Shown here: piece by piece, positions 47,275 through 55,593 of the stretch
How the letters are laid out: each line of letters starts with the position of its first letter
How positions within the stretch are numbered: position 1 is the first letter of the stretch
NCBI RefSeq assembly: GCF_023078495.1
Contig: NZ_CP095742.1
Span: 3,596,001 to 3,660,000 of the forward strand
DNA: 64,000 nucleotides
Direction: 5' to 3'
Source: Luteibacter aegosomatissinici
GTDB taxonomy: Bacteria > Pseudomonadota > Gammaproteobacteria > Xanthomonadales > Rhodanobacteraceae
Notes under the pieces: model-generated
Database searches by the model: none
Told to the model about the DNA's origin: nothing
What the model saw: only the letters and a program-made list of their open reading frames with translations
Program-made: the position numbers and the translations under genes

Positions 47275-48810
47275 ATGGCAATCCAGAATCCGCCTGTTTC
47301 ACAGACCAAGTCGTTCAGCACGGTCTTCCTTATCGAAATGTGGGAGCGCTTCGGCTTCTACGGCATGCAGGTGCTGATGGTCACCTACATGGTCAAGAAG
47401 CTTGGCTTCCCCGAAGCCGACTCCAACCTGGTGTGGGGCGCCGCTGCGGCGCTGATCTACGCCACGCCCGCCATCGGCGGCTGGATCGGCGATAAATTCC
47501 TCGGTACGCGCCGCACGATGCTGAGCGGTGCCGTCGTGCTGATGATCGGTTATGCCCTGCTGTGGGTGCCTACCGACAACGCGATCTTCCTTTATCTCGC
47601 CCTGGGCGTCATCGTCCTAGGCAACGGCCTGTTCAAGCCGAATGCCGGCAACCTCGTGCGCAAGATCTACGAAGGTGATGCGGTCAAGATCGATAGCGCA
47701 TTCACCATCTACTACATGGCGGTGAACGTCGGCTCGACCATCTCGATGCTGCTCACCCCGTGGATCCGTGACTACGTAGGCGAGCACTACGGTGATGCGC
47801 TGGGCTGGCACACCGCGTTCGGCGTGTGTTCGATCGGCCTGGTTCTTGGCCTGGTCAACTACTTCTTCATGCGCCACACCCTGGCGCACATCGGCTCGAC
47901 GCCGGACGAAACCCGTCCCCCCATGAAGAACATCCTCGGCGTGGTCGTCGGTGGCCTCCTCATCATTGGTGTTTCGGCTCTCATCCTGCAGAACCAGACC
48001 GTCGCCAAGATGTGCGTTTACGCCGCTGGCGTGCTGATCCTGTTCATCTTTGCCCACCTCATCCGCTCGGTGGAGCCAGGCGAGCGTGCCGGCCTGATCG
48101 CTGCGCTGGTGCTCACGATCCAGACGATCTTCTTCTTCATCTTCTACCAGCAGATGTCGACCTCGCTGAATCTGTTCGCCCAGCGTAACGTCGATCTCTC
48201 GTTCGGCATTTTCGGCTTTGAGATCTTCCGCTGGATCCCCGAGCAGTTCCAGTCGCTCAACGCTATCTGGATCGTGATCCTCTCGCCGATCCTTGTCTGG
48301 ATGTACAACACGCTGGGCAAGCACGGTAAGGATTTCCCTGTCGCCGCCAAGTTCGCCCTGGGTTTCGTCGCCGTGGCCGCGGGCTTCTTCATGTACGGCC
48401 TGGGTGCGCATACCGCCGTGGACGGCAAAATCTCCTCCTGGTACATGGTGTGGGGCTACGGCCTCTATTCGCTGGGCGAGATCCTGGTGAGCGGCCTGGG
48501 CCTGGCCATGATCGCCCGCTACGTGCCGGCACGCATGGGCGGTTTCATGATGGGCGCGTACTACGTGGCCGTGGGCGTCTCCCAGTACCTGGGCAGCGTG
48601 GTCGCGAACTATGCCGCGATCCCCAGCGACATCAACGATCCGCTGCAGTCGCTGCCGATCTATACCAGCCTGTTCAACAAGCTTGGCTTCGTCGGCGTCG
48701 GCTGCACGGTGCTTGCCGTGCTCATGCTGCCGCTGATGCGCAAGCTATCGCTTGATCACGCACTGGCCGATGTCCCGCCGGTGCCGCCGGTTCATAACGA
48801 AGACCTGTAA
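47275..48810 (+). CDS. POT-family proton-dependent oligopeptide transporter
   Basis: A 511-residue inner-membrane transporter of the PTR2/POT group that couples di- and tripeptide uptake to protons. It has about 14 hydrophobic segments. The family signature in the first helix reads EMWERFGFYGM (residues 22-32; usually ERFSYYG), carrying the ExxER proton/peptide motif, followed by GGWIGDKFLGTRRT and the central FFIFYQQMSTSLNLFAQRN segment cut to its core FYQQMSTSLN. A GGA lies 8 nt before the ATG. It would import the short peptides produced by the S9 peptidase, although the genes are 9 kb apart. Confidence 0.95.
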   Translation: MAIQNPPVSQTKSFSTVFLIEMWERFGFYGMQVLMVTYMVKKLGFPEADSNLVWGAAAALIYATPAIGGWIGDKFLGTRRTMLSGAVVLMIGYALLWVPTDNAIFLYLALGVIVLGNGLFKPNAGNLVRKIYEGDAVKIDSAFTIYYMAVNVGSTISMLLTPWIRDYVGEHYGDALGWHTAFGVCSIGLVLGLVNYFFMRHTLAHIGSTPDETRPPMKNILGVVVGGLLIIGVSALILQNQTVAKMCVYAAGVLILFIFAHLIRSVEPGERAGLIAALVLTIQTIFFFIFYQQMSTSLNLFAQRNVDLSFGIFGFEIFRWIPEQFQSLNAIWIVILSPILVWMYNTLGKHGKDFPVAAKFALGFVAVAAGFFMYGLGAHTAVDGKISSWYMVWGYGLYSLGEILVSGLGLAMIARYVPARMGGFMMGAYYVAVGVSQYLGSVVANYAAIPSDINDPLQSLPIYTSLFNKLGFVGVGCTVLAVLMLPLMRKLSLDHALADVPPVPPVHNEDL

Positions 48811-48816
48811 CGCCGC

Positions 48817-48850
48817 AAGGGCCGTCCCACCCGGGGCGGCCCTTCGCTTT
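48817..48850 (+). terminator. Probable terminator of the POT gene
   Basis: AAGGGCCG and CGGCCCTT pair around a 12-nt loop, followed by CGCTTT. The T-tract is weak, so some read-through into the regB-like gene starting at 48859 is possible. Confidence 0.65.
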
Positions 48851-48858
48851 AAGAGACC

Positions 48859-50139
48859 ATGAGCGACCACTTACACAGCCCCTCCTCCCGCTCCGGTCCG
48901 TTCGTCCTGGCACGTACGCTCGCCTGGCTGCGCTTGTGCGCCATCGCCGGCCAGAGCGTCGCCATCCTTTCCTGCGTCACCTTGCTCAAGCTCGATGTGC
49001 CGCTACTGCCGCTGATGATCGGCGTGTGCGTGCTGGCAGTGTTCGCCGCTGCTGCTTCGTTCCGCCTGGGCATGCCCTGGAAGATCAGCGAGGGCGAGGC
49101 GATCGTGCACATCGCCTTCGATACGCTGGTATTGGGGTACCTGCTCTATTTCACAGGTGGCGCCTCCAATCCTTTCGTGACGCTGCTGTTGGTGCCCATC
49201 GCGCTCTCCGCCGCCGCGCTCTCCATCGTGGGCGTCGCGCTGGTGTCGATCCTGACGGGCGTGGCCTATGTGCTGCTGGTGCCTTACCACCTGCCGCTGC
49301 CCACGCTGGGCAACAAGAGCCTCGATTTCGACCTGTACGTAGCCGGCCTGGGCGTGAACTTCGTCATCATGGCGATCTTGCTTGGCGTGTTCATCAGCAA
49401 CCTGGCCAAGGCCATCCGCATCCAGCAGGATGAAGTGAACCGTGTGCGCGAGCGCGCGCTGCGCGACGAGGGCATCCTCGCGATCGCCACCCAGGCCGCG
49501 GGTGCCGCGCATGAGTTGAACACCCCGCTCTCCACCATGCGTACCCTGCTGCCCGAGATCCGCCGCGAGCATGCCGGTGACAATGCGCTGGGCGATGACC
49601 TTGATCTGCTCGAGGGCCAGGTGGAGCGCTGCCGTACGATCCTGCGCGAGATGGTGGCCTTCGGCCAGGCCCAGCTTTCACAGGAACCCGAGCGGCTCTC
49701 CGTCGGGCAATTCATCCATGTGTGCATGGAGCGCTTCCAGTTGCTGCGCCCCGAGGCCGATGTAGCCCTGAGCGTGGAACCAGGTGCCGAACGCCTCGCG
49801 CTGCGCTCACCGGCGGGACTGCGCCACGCGCTCATCAACCTGCTCAACAATGCCGTGGATGCTTCCTCGCTCAACGGTAGCGCCTTCGTCGGCTTCGATA
49901 TCCGCGTCGAGGGGCCCTGGCTGGTCCTGACCGTCACCGACGAGGGCCCGGGGTTCGATGAAGTGGATGAACTGGGTACGCTAGGCCTGTCGCAAAAGGC
50001 GACGGGCCTGGGCATCGGCCTTGCCCTGGCGGAAGCAACCGCCGAACGCCTGGATGGCGAGCTGGCTGCAAGCAATACCGGGCATGGCGCGCAGATGCGC
50101 CTGCGCCTGCCCCTTTCGGTCATTGGAGACCACACATGA
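48859..50139 (+). CDS. regB: RegB/PrrB/RoxS-like redox-sensing histidine kinase
   Basis: A 426-residue membrane kinase. Six hydrophobic segments span about residues 20-180, with the quinone-site-type motif GGASNPF (100-106). The phospho-acceptor is His218 in AAHELNTPLS. Cys258 in QVERCRTIL lies exactly 40 residues after it, the same spacing as His225 and the redox-active Cys265 of Rhodobacter RegB. The N box (LINLLNNAVDA), G1 (DEGPGF) and G2 (GLGIGLA) are intact. The stop overlaps the response-regulator start by 4 nt. It likely senses quinone or thiol redox state. Confidence 0.9.
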   Translation: MSDHLHSPSSRSGPFVLARTLAWLRLCAIAGQSVAILSCVTLLKLDVPLLPLMIGVCVLAVFAAAASFRLGMPWKISEGEAIVHIAFDTLVLGYLLYFTGGASNPFVTLLLVPIALSAAALSIVGVALVSILTGVAYVLLVPYHLPLPTLGNKSLDFDLYVAGLGVNFVIMAILLGVFISNLAKAIRIQQDEVNRVRERALRDEGILAIATQAAGAAHELNTPLSTMRTLLPEIRREHAGDNALGDDLDLLEGQVERCRTILREMVAFGQAQLSQEPERLSVGQFIHVCMERFQLLRPEADVALSVEPGAERLALRSPAGLRHALINLLNNAVDASSLNGSAFVGFDIRVEGPWLVLTVTDEGPGFDEVDELGTLGLSQKATGLGIGLALAEATAERLDGELAASNTGHGAQMRLRLPLSVIGDHT

Positions 50140-50717
50140 ATGAACTCATCCCGCCCGGCGGCCGCCCCCTGCTCATCGTCGATGACGACCCCACCTTCGC
50201 GCGCGTGCTTGGCCGCGCACTTAGCTCGCGCGGGTTCGAGGTCATCACCACCGATAACGCCGACGATGCGCGCGCGCTCACCCGCCGCCACCAGCCACGC
50301 TACTGCGTGCTCGACCTGAAGCTCGGCGACGAGAACGGCCTGCGCCTGATTCCGGAACTGCAATCGCTGGTGCCGGATATCCGCGTGCTGCTGCTCACCG
50401 GCTATGCATCGATCGCCACCGCGGTGGAGGCGATCAAGCGGGGTGCCCACGATTACCTCGCCAAGCCGGTCGACGCCGATGCCGTGGTCCGTGCGCTGCT
50501 CGATGGCGATGCAGGCCCCGCGGAAGGCGATGACCTGGTCGATGCGCCGGACGCCCCGCTGCCGCTGCGGCGGTTGGAATGGGAGCACATCCAGCGTGTG
50601 CTGACCGAGTGCGAAGGCAATATCTCCGAGACGGCTCGTCGCCTCGGTATGCATCGGCGCACGCTCCAGCGCAAGTTGAGCAAGCATCCCGTGCGCGAGC
50701 GGCCGGACGAGATCTGA
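50136..50717 (+). CDS. regA: RegA/PrrA/RoxR-like response regulator
   Basis: A 193-residue regulator. The receiver domain (about residues 10-125) has DDD near the start, the phospho-acceptor Asp in VLDLKLGDENG (about residue 66) and the conserved Lys in YLAKPVDA. A Fis-type DNA-binding helix-turn-helix closes the protein (about 150-185, NISETARRLGMHRRTLQRKL). RegA proteins are highly conserved and control respiration and redox balance. It overlaps the kinase gene by 4 nt and its stop shares a base with the next start (TGATG). Confidence 0.92.
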   Translation: MNELIPPGGRPLLIVDDDPTFARVLGRALSSRGFEVITTDNADDARALTRRHQPRYCVLDLKLGDENGLRLIPELQSLVPDIRVLLLTGYASIATAVEAIKRGAHDYLAKPVDADAVVRALLDGDAGPAEGDDLVDAPDAPLPLRRLEWEHIQRVLTECEGNISETARRLGMHRRTLQRKLSKHPVRERPDEI

Positions 50718-51886
50718 TGAACGCCATGCGCGCGATGCTCCTGGCCCTGGCGCTAACCCCCGCCGCCCACGCCCACGACATGGCCGCGATGGCCAACGAA
50801 GCCCCGCTCGGCTTCGATGCGACCATCGACAATGCGGGCCACCTGTGGGTGGTCGATACCGTAGGCGAGCATGTCCGGGTACGTCGCTCGGATGACATGG
50901 GTCGCGAATTCGCCCTCTCCACCATCGTGAACCCCACCGGCGAGCCGATCTACGCCGAAGGCGAAAATCGTCCGAAGATTGCGCTGGGCTCGAAGGGTGA
51001 GCTGTACGTAACGTGGTCGCAGCCGCGCAAGGCGCCATGGACCGGATTCGTGCGCTTCTCGCGCTCGCTCGACAACGGTGCGCACTTCGATCCGCCCAAG
51101 ACCGTACACACCGACAAGGCGGAGATTACCCACCGCTTCGATTCGCTGGCGGTGGACGGCAAGGGCAACCTCATTGTTGCCTGGATCGACAAGCGCGATC
51201 TCGAGGCGGCCACGAAGGCACATAAGCCCTACCTGGGTGCAGCGACGTATTACAGTTGGTCCACTGACCGTGGCGCGAGCTTCGCGCCGGAACAGAAGAT
51301 CACCGACCAGAGCTGTGAGTGCTGCCGCATCGCGCTCGCGCGCGCGCCGGATGGCAGCATCGATGCCTTCTTCCGCGCCATTTACGGCGACAACATCCGC
51401 GACCACGCCTTTGCCACGTTACCGGTGGGTAGCAAGCCTGCTGTCGCGCGGGCCACGTTCACGCAATGGCATATCGAAGGCTGCCCCCACCATGGGCCTT
51501 CGCTGGCGATCGATAGCACCGGCACGCGTCACGCCGTGTGGTTCAGCGCCGCCGGTGGGAAACCCGAGATCACCTACGGCCAGCTGCAGCCAGGCAAGCC
51601 GCCGGTGCATGCGTTCACCGTGGCGGGCAACGGCGCTTCGCATGCCGACCTCGCCGTGGATGGCAAGCATGTGTGGATCGCGTGGCACCAGATGTCGGCC
51701 GACGGACTGGCCTTGATGCTGCGCGAATCGAACGATGGCGGTGCCACGTTCAGCGAGCCGCGCGCCATTGCGAATACCGCCGGCCCCTCGGGATGGCCCA
51801 AGCTCGTGCTGCACGATCATCGCGCGTTCGTTGCATGGAACCCGGGCGGACAGTTCCGGCTGGTGCCCACGGAGGCGTTGCAGTGA
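50717..51886 (+). CDS. Exported BNR/sialidase-like beta-propeller protein with CxCC and CPHH motifs
   Basis: A 389-residue secreted protein. A signal peptide ends near residue 20 (AAHAHD). Repeats with Asp-box-like SxDxGxxF segments (SRSLDNGAHF, STDRGASFAPE, SNDGGATFSEP) indicate a sialidase-type propeller. Two unusual motifs, C200-E-C202-C203 and C256-P-H258-H259, look like metal or disulfide sites; sialidase catalytic residues are not evident. The ATG at 50717 overlaps the regA-like stop; the frame open from 50579 lies inside that gene. Its place between a redox regulator and a thioredoxin-fold gene suggests a redox or copper role rather than glycan cleavage. This is an inference. Confidence 0.8.
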   Translation: MNAMRAMLLALALTPAAHAHDMAAMANEAPLGFDATIDNAGHLWVVDTVGEHVRVRRSDDMGREFALSTIVNPTGEPIYAEGENRPKIALGSKGELYVTWSQPRKAPWTGFVRFSRSLDNGAHFDPPKTVHTDKAEITHRFDSLAVDGKGNLIVAWIDKRDLEAATKAHKPYLGAATYYSWSTDRGASFAPEQKITDQSCECCRIALARAPDGSIDAFFRAIYGDNIRDHAFATLPVGSKPAVARATFTQWHIEGCPHHGPSLAIDSTGTRHAVWFSAAGGKPEITYGQLQPGKPPVHAFTVAGNGASHADLAVDGKHVWIAWHQMSADGLALMLRESNDGGATFSEPRAIANTAGPSGWPKLVLHDHRAFVAWNPGGQFRLVPTEALQ

Positions 51887-52368
51887 AGCGGGGGCTGCTG
51901 CTTGGTGCGCTGGTCCTCGGCAGCGTGGTTCCTGCCGCGCCTGTCGTTGCCGCTACACCACAGGCACTGGATGCGAAGGGAGTCCCGGCGCTCGTCGCGG
52001 TGCCAGCGAAAGGCAGCAAGGTGGTCGCGCTTTGGTCGCTCGACTGTGCGTACTGCGAAGAGAACCTGGCGGCACTGCGTGCATACCAGCGCCAGCACCC
52101 GGATGTCGATCTCATCTACGTCGCCACGGACCCGGTACGCCAGGGCGAGGCGCTGGAAGCGCGGCTGAAGCATGCGAAGCTCGATGATGTGCCCGCACGG
52201 GCATACGCCGATGCCACACCGGACCGCTTGAACTTCCTGATCGACCCAAGCTGGGGTGGCGAAACACCACGTACGCTGGTCGTACACGCTGACGGATCAC
52301 GCCAGGCGTACAGCGGCGCACTCACGCCCGAGCGTATCGCTACCCTGCTACATCAATCGAAACCCTGA
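51883..52368 (+). CDS. Exported thioredoxin-fold protein (TlpA-like)
   Basis: A 161-residue protein with a signal peptide (residues 1-23, ending PVVAA) and a thioredoxin fold whose active-site motif is Cys55-Ala-Tyr-Cys58 (ALWSLDCAYCEEN). A cis-proline loop follows in GGETPRTLVV. It is probably periplasmic and could reduce or oxidise the cysteines of the preceding BNR protein. The start is a GTG at 51883 overlapping the previous stop (GTGA) with GGAGG 7 nt upstream; the longer frame would lie inside that gene. It ends the regB-regA operon and is convergent with the next kinase gene. Confidence 0.85.
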   Translation: MKRGLLLGALVLGSVVPAAPVVAATPQALDAKGVPALVAVPAKGSKVVALWSLDCAYCEENLAALRAYQRQHPDVDLIYVATDPVRQGEALEARLKHAKLDDVPARAYADATPDRLNFLIDPSWGGETPRTLVVHADGSRQAYSGALTPERIATLLHQSKP

Positions 52369-52414
52369 CACCGTAGCTGCTTCACCGATGCCCCAACTCC
52401 TACATTTCGAAGGT

Positions 52415-53416
52415 TTAAGCCTCGATGGGCTGCGGATTTGGGAAGCGAACGCTGGCGACGCGCGAGGCGCCTGGCAGGGCGCGCAACTCCAGCGGCCACT
52501 GGAACCTGTCCGACAGACGTCGTGCAATGGCGAGATCAAAGCCATGCCTGTCGACAGACGCATGCCTACGGGTCTCCGGGTCGGGCATGTCGACCGCCGG
52601 GTTGATGACGCTGACGCTACCGGGCATCACGGTGACCACGATGGTTCCCTGGTCGGTCTGCTGCAGTGCGTGGCGGATGAGCTGGCCACACAGCACGGCA
52701 AACACCCGTGGCGAGGCGTGCAACGCGAACGCCGCCGGCTCGTCGAGTATCAGCTCCACGGGCCTGCCCGCGATCAGTTCGCGCGCGTAGTCCACTTCCT
52801 GGCGCAGCACCTTGTTGACGATGAAATCTTCTTCGGCAAGGCCCTGGTCGGATTCACGCGACAAGATAAGGAAGGCTTCCACCAACGATTCGAGCTCACG
52901 CGTCGATCGGCGGATGCGTTCGAGCGATCGGTGACCAAACTCGGACAGATCCGTCTCGTCCGCCAGCATGTCGGAGGACATCTTGATGACGGTGAGCGGG
53001 CTACGCAGTTCATGGCTGGCATCGCGGGTGAAGTTGCGCTCGCGTTCGCCATAACCCTCGATGCGCGAAGCAAGCCCATGCAGGCCACGAACCAGCGACG
53101 CGACATCACCATCCTTGCCCTTGCCCTTACCCTCTTCCGCGGCCAGCCCTTCCATATCGGGGTGATCGGGATCCCACCCGTTGAGCAAGCGCGCGAGCGC
53201 GGCGATGGGCAGCCACGCCCGTGACACGGCCAGCCATGCCAATGCGCCCGAACAGAGCATGATCGCCAACGCCGCACCCAGGGGCGCGACGTTATAGGCG
53301 GCCATCAACGAAGCGATGACCACCACGAGCATCTGTAACCCGAAGACAATGGCGATGCGGGCGCGGAATGATCCGCGCCAGCCCCGCCCTGCCCCCTGCG
53401 ATGTCCTGCCTTCCAT
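52415..53416 (-). CDS. Histidine kinase with degenerate ATPase domain
   Basis: A 333-residue membrane sensor. Two hydrophobic segments (about 20-40 and 47-67) have almost no periplasmic loop between them, then a HAMP-like linker leads to the dimerisation domain with His135 in RDASHELRSPL. The C-terminal domain has the length of a HATPase but lacks key residues: the N box reads GQLIRHAL (His for the Mg-binding Asn), G1 reads INPAVDMPD with no DxGxG, and G2 reads HGFDLAIARRL. Kinase activity is therefore doubtful; it may act as a phosphatase or need a partner. It is downstream of its OmpR-type regulator by 27 nt. Confidence 0.85.
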   Translation of the reverse strand: MEGRTSQGAGRGWRGSFRARIAIVFGLQMLVVVIASLMAAYNVAPLGAALAIMLCSGALAWLAVSRAWLPIAALARLLNGWDPDHPDMEGLAAEEGKGKGKDGDVASLVRGLHGLASRIEGYGERERNFTRDASHELRSPLTVIKMSSDMLADETDLSEFGHRSLERIRRSTRELESLVEAFLILSRESDQGLAEEDFIVNKVLRQEVDYARELIAGRPVELILDEPAAFALHASPRVFAVLCGQLIRHALQQTDQGTIVVTVMPGSVSVINPAVDMPDPETRRHASVDRHGFDLAIARRLSDRFQWPLELRALPGASRVASVRFPNPQPIEA

Positions 53417-53443
53417 CGATTACTTCCGGCCCCTCACCTTCCG

Positions 53444-54172
53444 TCAGGCCGTCTGGGAGGCGGCGACCTCGGAATCGAGGTCGGCAAGGCGATAGCCCGC
53501 CGAGTGGATGGTATGCAGCAGCGGGCGATCGAACGGCTTGTCGATCACGCGGCGCAGGTTGTAGAGGTGCGAACGCAGGGTGTCCGAATCGGGCAGCGTA
53601 TCGCCCCAGATCTCGCGTTCAATATCGCGGCGGCTCACCACACGCGGCGATTCGCGCATGAGGATGGCCAGCAGCTTCAGGCCGATCGGAGAAACCGTAA
53701 GTTCCTGGCCACCACGGGTGAGGCGAAGCGTCGCCGTATCCAGGGTCATGTCGCCCACCGTGAGCACCTCAGACGACACCTGGCGGCGATCGCGACGGAT
53801 CAGGGCGCGCAGGCGAGCCTCGAGCTCGCGTACTTCGAACGGCTTGACGAGGTAATCGTCGGCGCCTGCTTCCAGGCCCACCAGCTTGTCTTCCAGGGTA
53901 TCGCGTGCCGTGAGCATGAGTACCGGGGTGGACTTCTTCCCGTCCTTGCGCAGCTTGCGGCACACATCCAGGCCGTCCATGCCCGGGAGCATCAGGTCGA
54001 GCACGATCACGTCGTAACTATTGGAGACCGCAAGGTGCAGGCCACTGACGCCGTCGGCCGCGTAGTCGACGGAGTAGCCCCGGCGTTCAAGGAATTCGCC
54101 CACCATTTCGGCGATCTGACGGTTGTCCTCGACAAGGAGGATCAGGCCAGCTTGTTCGTCGCGGTTGCTCAT
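53444..54172 (-). CDS. OmpR/PhoB-family response regulator
   Basis: A 242-residue regulator. The receiver domain (about residues 8-122) has EDN, the phospho-acceptor Asp in VLDLMLPGMDG and Lys in DYLVKPF. The winged-helix DNA-binding domain (about 140-230) shows SPIGLKLLAILMRESPRVVS and LRSHLYNLRRVIDKP. The ATG at 54172 follows AAGGAGAG; the in-frame ATG 9 codons earlier is less well supported. It precedes the degenerate kinase gene in one operon. The regulon is unknown. Confidence 0.94.
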   Translation of the reverse strand: MSNRDEQAGLILLVEDNRQIAEMVGEFLERRGYSVDYAADGVSGLHLAVSNSYDVIVLDLMLPGMDGLDVCRKLRKDGKKSTPVLMLTARDTLEDKLVGLEAGADDYLVKPFEVRELEARLRALIRRDRRQVSSEVLTVGDMTLDTATLRLTRGGQELTVSPIGLKLLAILMRESPRVVSRRDIEREIWGDTLPDSDTLRSHLYNLRRVIDKPFDRPLLHTIHSAGYRLADLDSEVAASQTA

Positions 54173-54293
54173 CGCTCCACTCTCCTTTCGGTGATTCACA
54201 AATGTGAAGAGTTAACGGCCGGACCGGTGAGAACAGCGTGAAGACCGAAAACAAGCATTCATTCTGGGTAGGCGAACGTCGACGTTTCGTGGA

Positions 54294-54908
54294 TTACATG
54301 AGCATCGGTGCAAGCGCTTTCCATACATTGTCAGCCACGCGCGGCTCACCCTTCTCCGTGGGGTGCAGGCCATCGTCCTGCATGAGCGCCGGGTCCAGCG
54401 CCACGCCATCGAGCAGGAACGGCACCAGGGCGGCGCCATGCTTCGCTGCGGCATCCGTGTAGACCTTGCGCAGCCCGTCGCGATATTGCGGGCCGTAGTT
54501 CACCGGCAGTTCGATCCCGAGCAGCAAAACCTTGGCTCCCGCACCCCTGGCGGCGGTGATCATCGCATCCAGGTTCTCGGCCAGCTTGCCCAGCGGCAGC
54601 CCCTGCAGGCCATCGTTCGCGCCCAGTTCGATCACCACCACGCCCGGCTTCTCCCGGCTCAATAACCCTGGCAGGCGGTTACGGCCACTCAGCGAGGTTT
54701 CCCCACTGATACTGGCATTGACCATTGTCCACGGCGTCGCCATGTTCGAAGTGCGCGCGTCCAGCAAACGCACCCAGCCGGCTTCCACCGGTATGTTGTG
54801 CGCCGCCGATAACGAGTCCCCGAGCACCAGCACCTTCCGCGGCGCGCCCGCCGCGTGGGCCACGGCGCAGCAAACCATAAGCAACAACAGGACAAGGCTA
54901 CGACGCAT
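54294..54908 (-). CDS. tesA: Periplasmic arylesterase / lysophospholipase TesA-like
   Basis: A 204-residue SGNH hydrolase that in E. coli acts as thioesterase I, protease I and lysophospholipase L1. A signal peptide covers residues 1-20 (AVAHA). The catalytic Ser32 is in GDSLSAAH, Asn in IELGANDGLQG, and the Asp-His pair in DDGLHPTEKG. The ATG at 54908 overlaps the divergent ybbA start by 2 nt (CATG), the same tesA/ybbA neighbourhood as in E. coli. No separate promoter region exists between them. Confidence 0.94.
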   Translation of the reverse strand: MRRSLVLLLLMVCCAVAHAAGAPRKVLVLGDSLSAAHNIPVEAGWVRLLDARTSNMATPWTMVNASISGETSLSGRNRLPGLLSREKPGVVVIELGANDGLQGLPLGKLAENLDAMITAARGAGAKVLLLGIELPVNYGPQYRDGLRKVYTDAAAKHGAALVPFLLDGVALDPALMQDDGLHPTEKGEPRVADNVWKALAPMLM

Positions 54909-55593
54909 GAGCGATTCTTCCCGGGTTCTTCTAGAAGTGGCCGATGTTAGCAAGTCGGTTTTCGGCCCGGAGGGTCAGCTGGACATTCTCTCCGGCGTAA
55001 ACCTGGCGGTGGCCGCTGGCGAAAGTTTCGCCATCGTCGGGGCCTCCGGCTCGGGCAAGACCACCCTGCTGGGCCTGCTGGCGGGCCTGGATGTCCCTAC
55101 GGCGGGCACTATCCGCCTGGATGGCCAGGCGCTGGATCGCATGGATGAAGAAGCCCGTGCCGCCGTCCGCCGTCGCCTGGTCGGCTTCGTTTTCCAGTCG
55201 TTCCACCTGCTTCCCGCCCTCACCGCGGAAGAGAACGTCATGCTGCCGCTGGAACTGGAGGGGGACGACAACGCCCGAGACCGCGCGCATGGCGCGCTCG
55301 ATGCCGTGGGCCTGGCAGCGCGCCGGCGCCATTACCCGGCCCAGCTTTCCGGCGGCGAACAGCAGCGCGTCGCACTGGCCCGTGCCTTCGTTCACCGCCC
55401 GCGTATCCTTTTCGCCGATGAGCCCACCGGTAACCTCGACCAGCACACCGGCGAGCACGTCGGCGATCTGCTGTTCGACATGAACCAGCAGCACCAGACC
55501 ACGCTTATCCTGGTGACCCACGACCCACGCCTGGCCGCGCGCTGTGCCCGGCAGGCCGAACTGCGCGAAGGGCGTCTTGGGGTGCCCGCATGA
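54907..55593 (+). CDS. ybbA: ABC transporter ATP-binding protein YbbA (LolD-like)
   Basis: A 228-residue MacB/LolD-class ATPase. Walker A is GASGSGKTT (about residues 40-48), the signature [15 protein letters not shown], Walker B LFADEPTGNLD and the switch His in LVTHDPRLA. It pairs with the large permease YbbP, whose ATG overlaps its stop by 4 nt. The start at 54907 is chosen because it begins the domain directly; the frame continues upstream through tesA. The substrate of YbbA-YbbP is unknown, possibly an envelope lipid or peptide. Confidence 0.94.
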   Translation: MSDSSRVLLEVADVSKSVFGPEGQLDILSGVNLAVAAGESFAIVGASGSGKTTLLGLLAGLDVPTAGTIRLDGQALDRMDEEARAAVRRRLVGFVFQSFHLLPALTAEENVMLPLELEGDDNARDRAHGALDAVGLAARRRHYPAQLSGGEQQRVALARAFVHRPRILFADEPTGNLDQHTGEHVGDLLFDMNQQHQTTLILVTHDPRLAARCARQAELREGRLGVPA

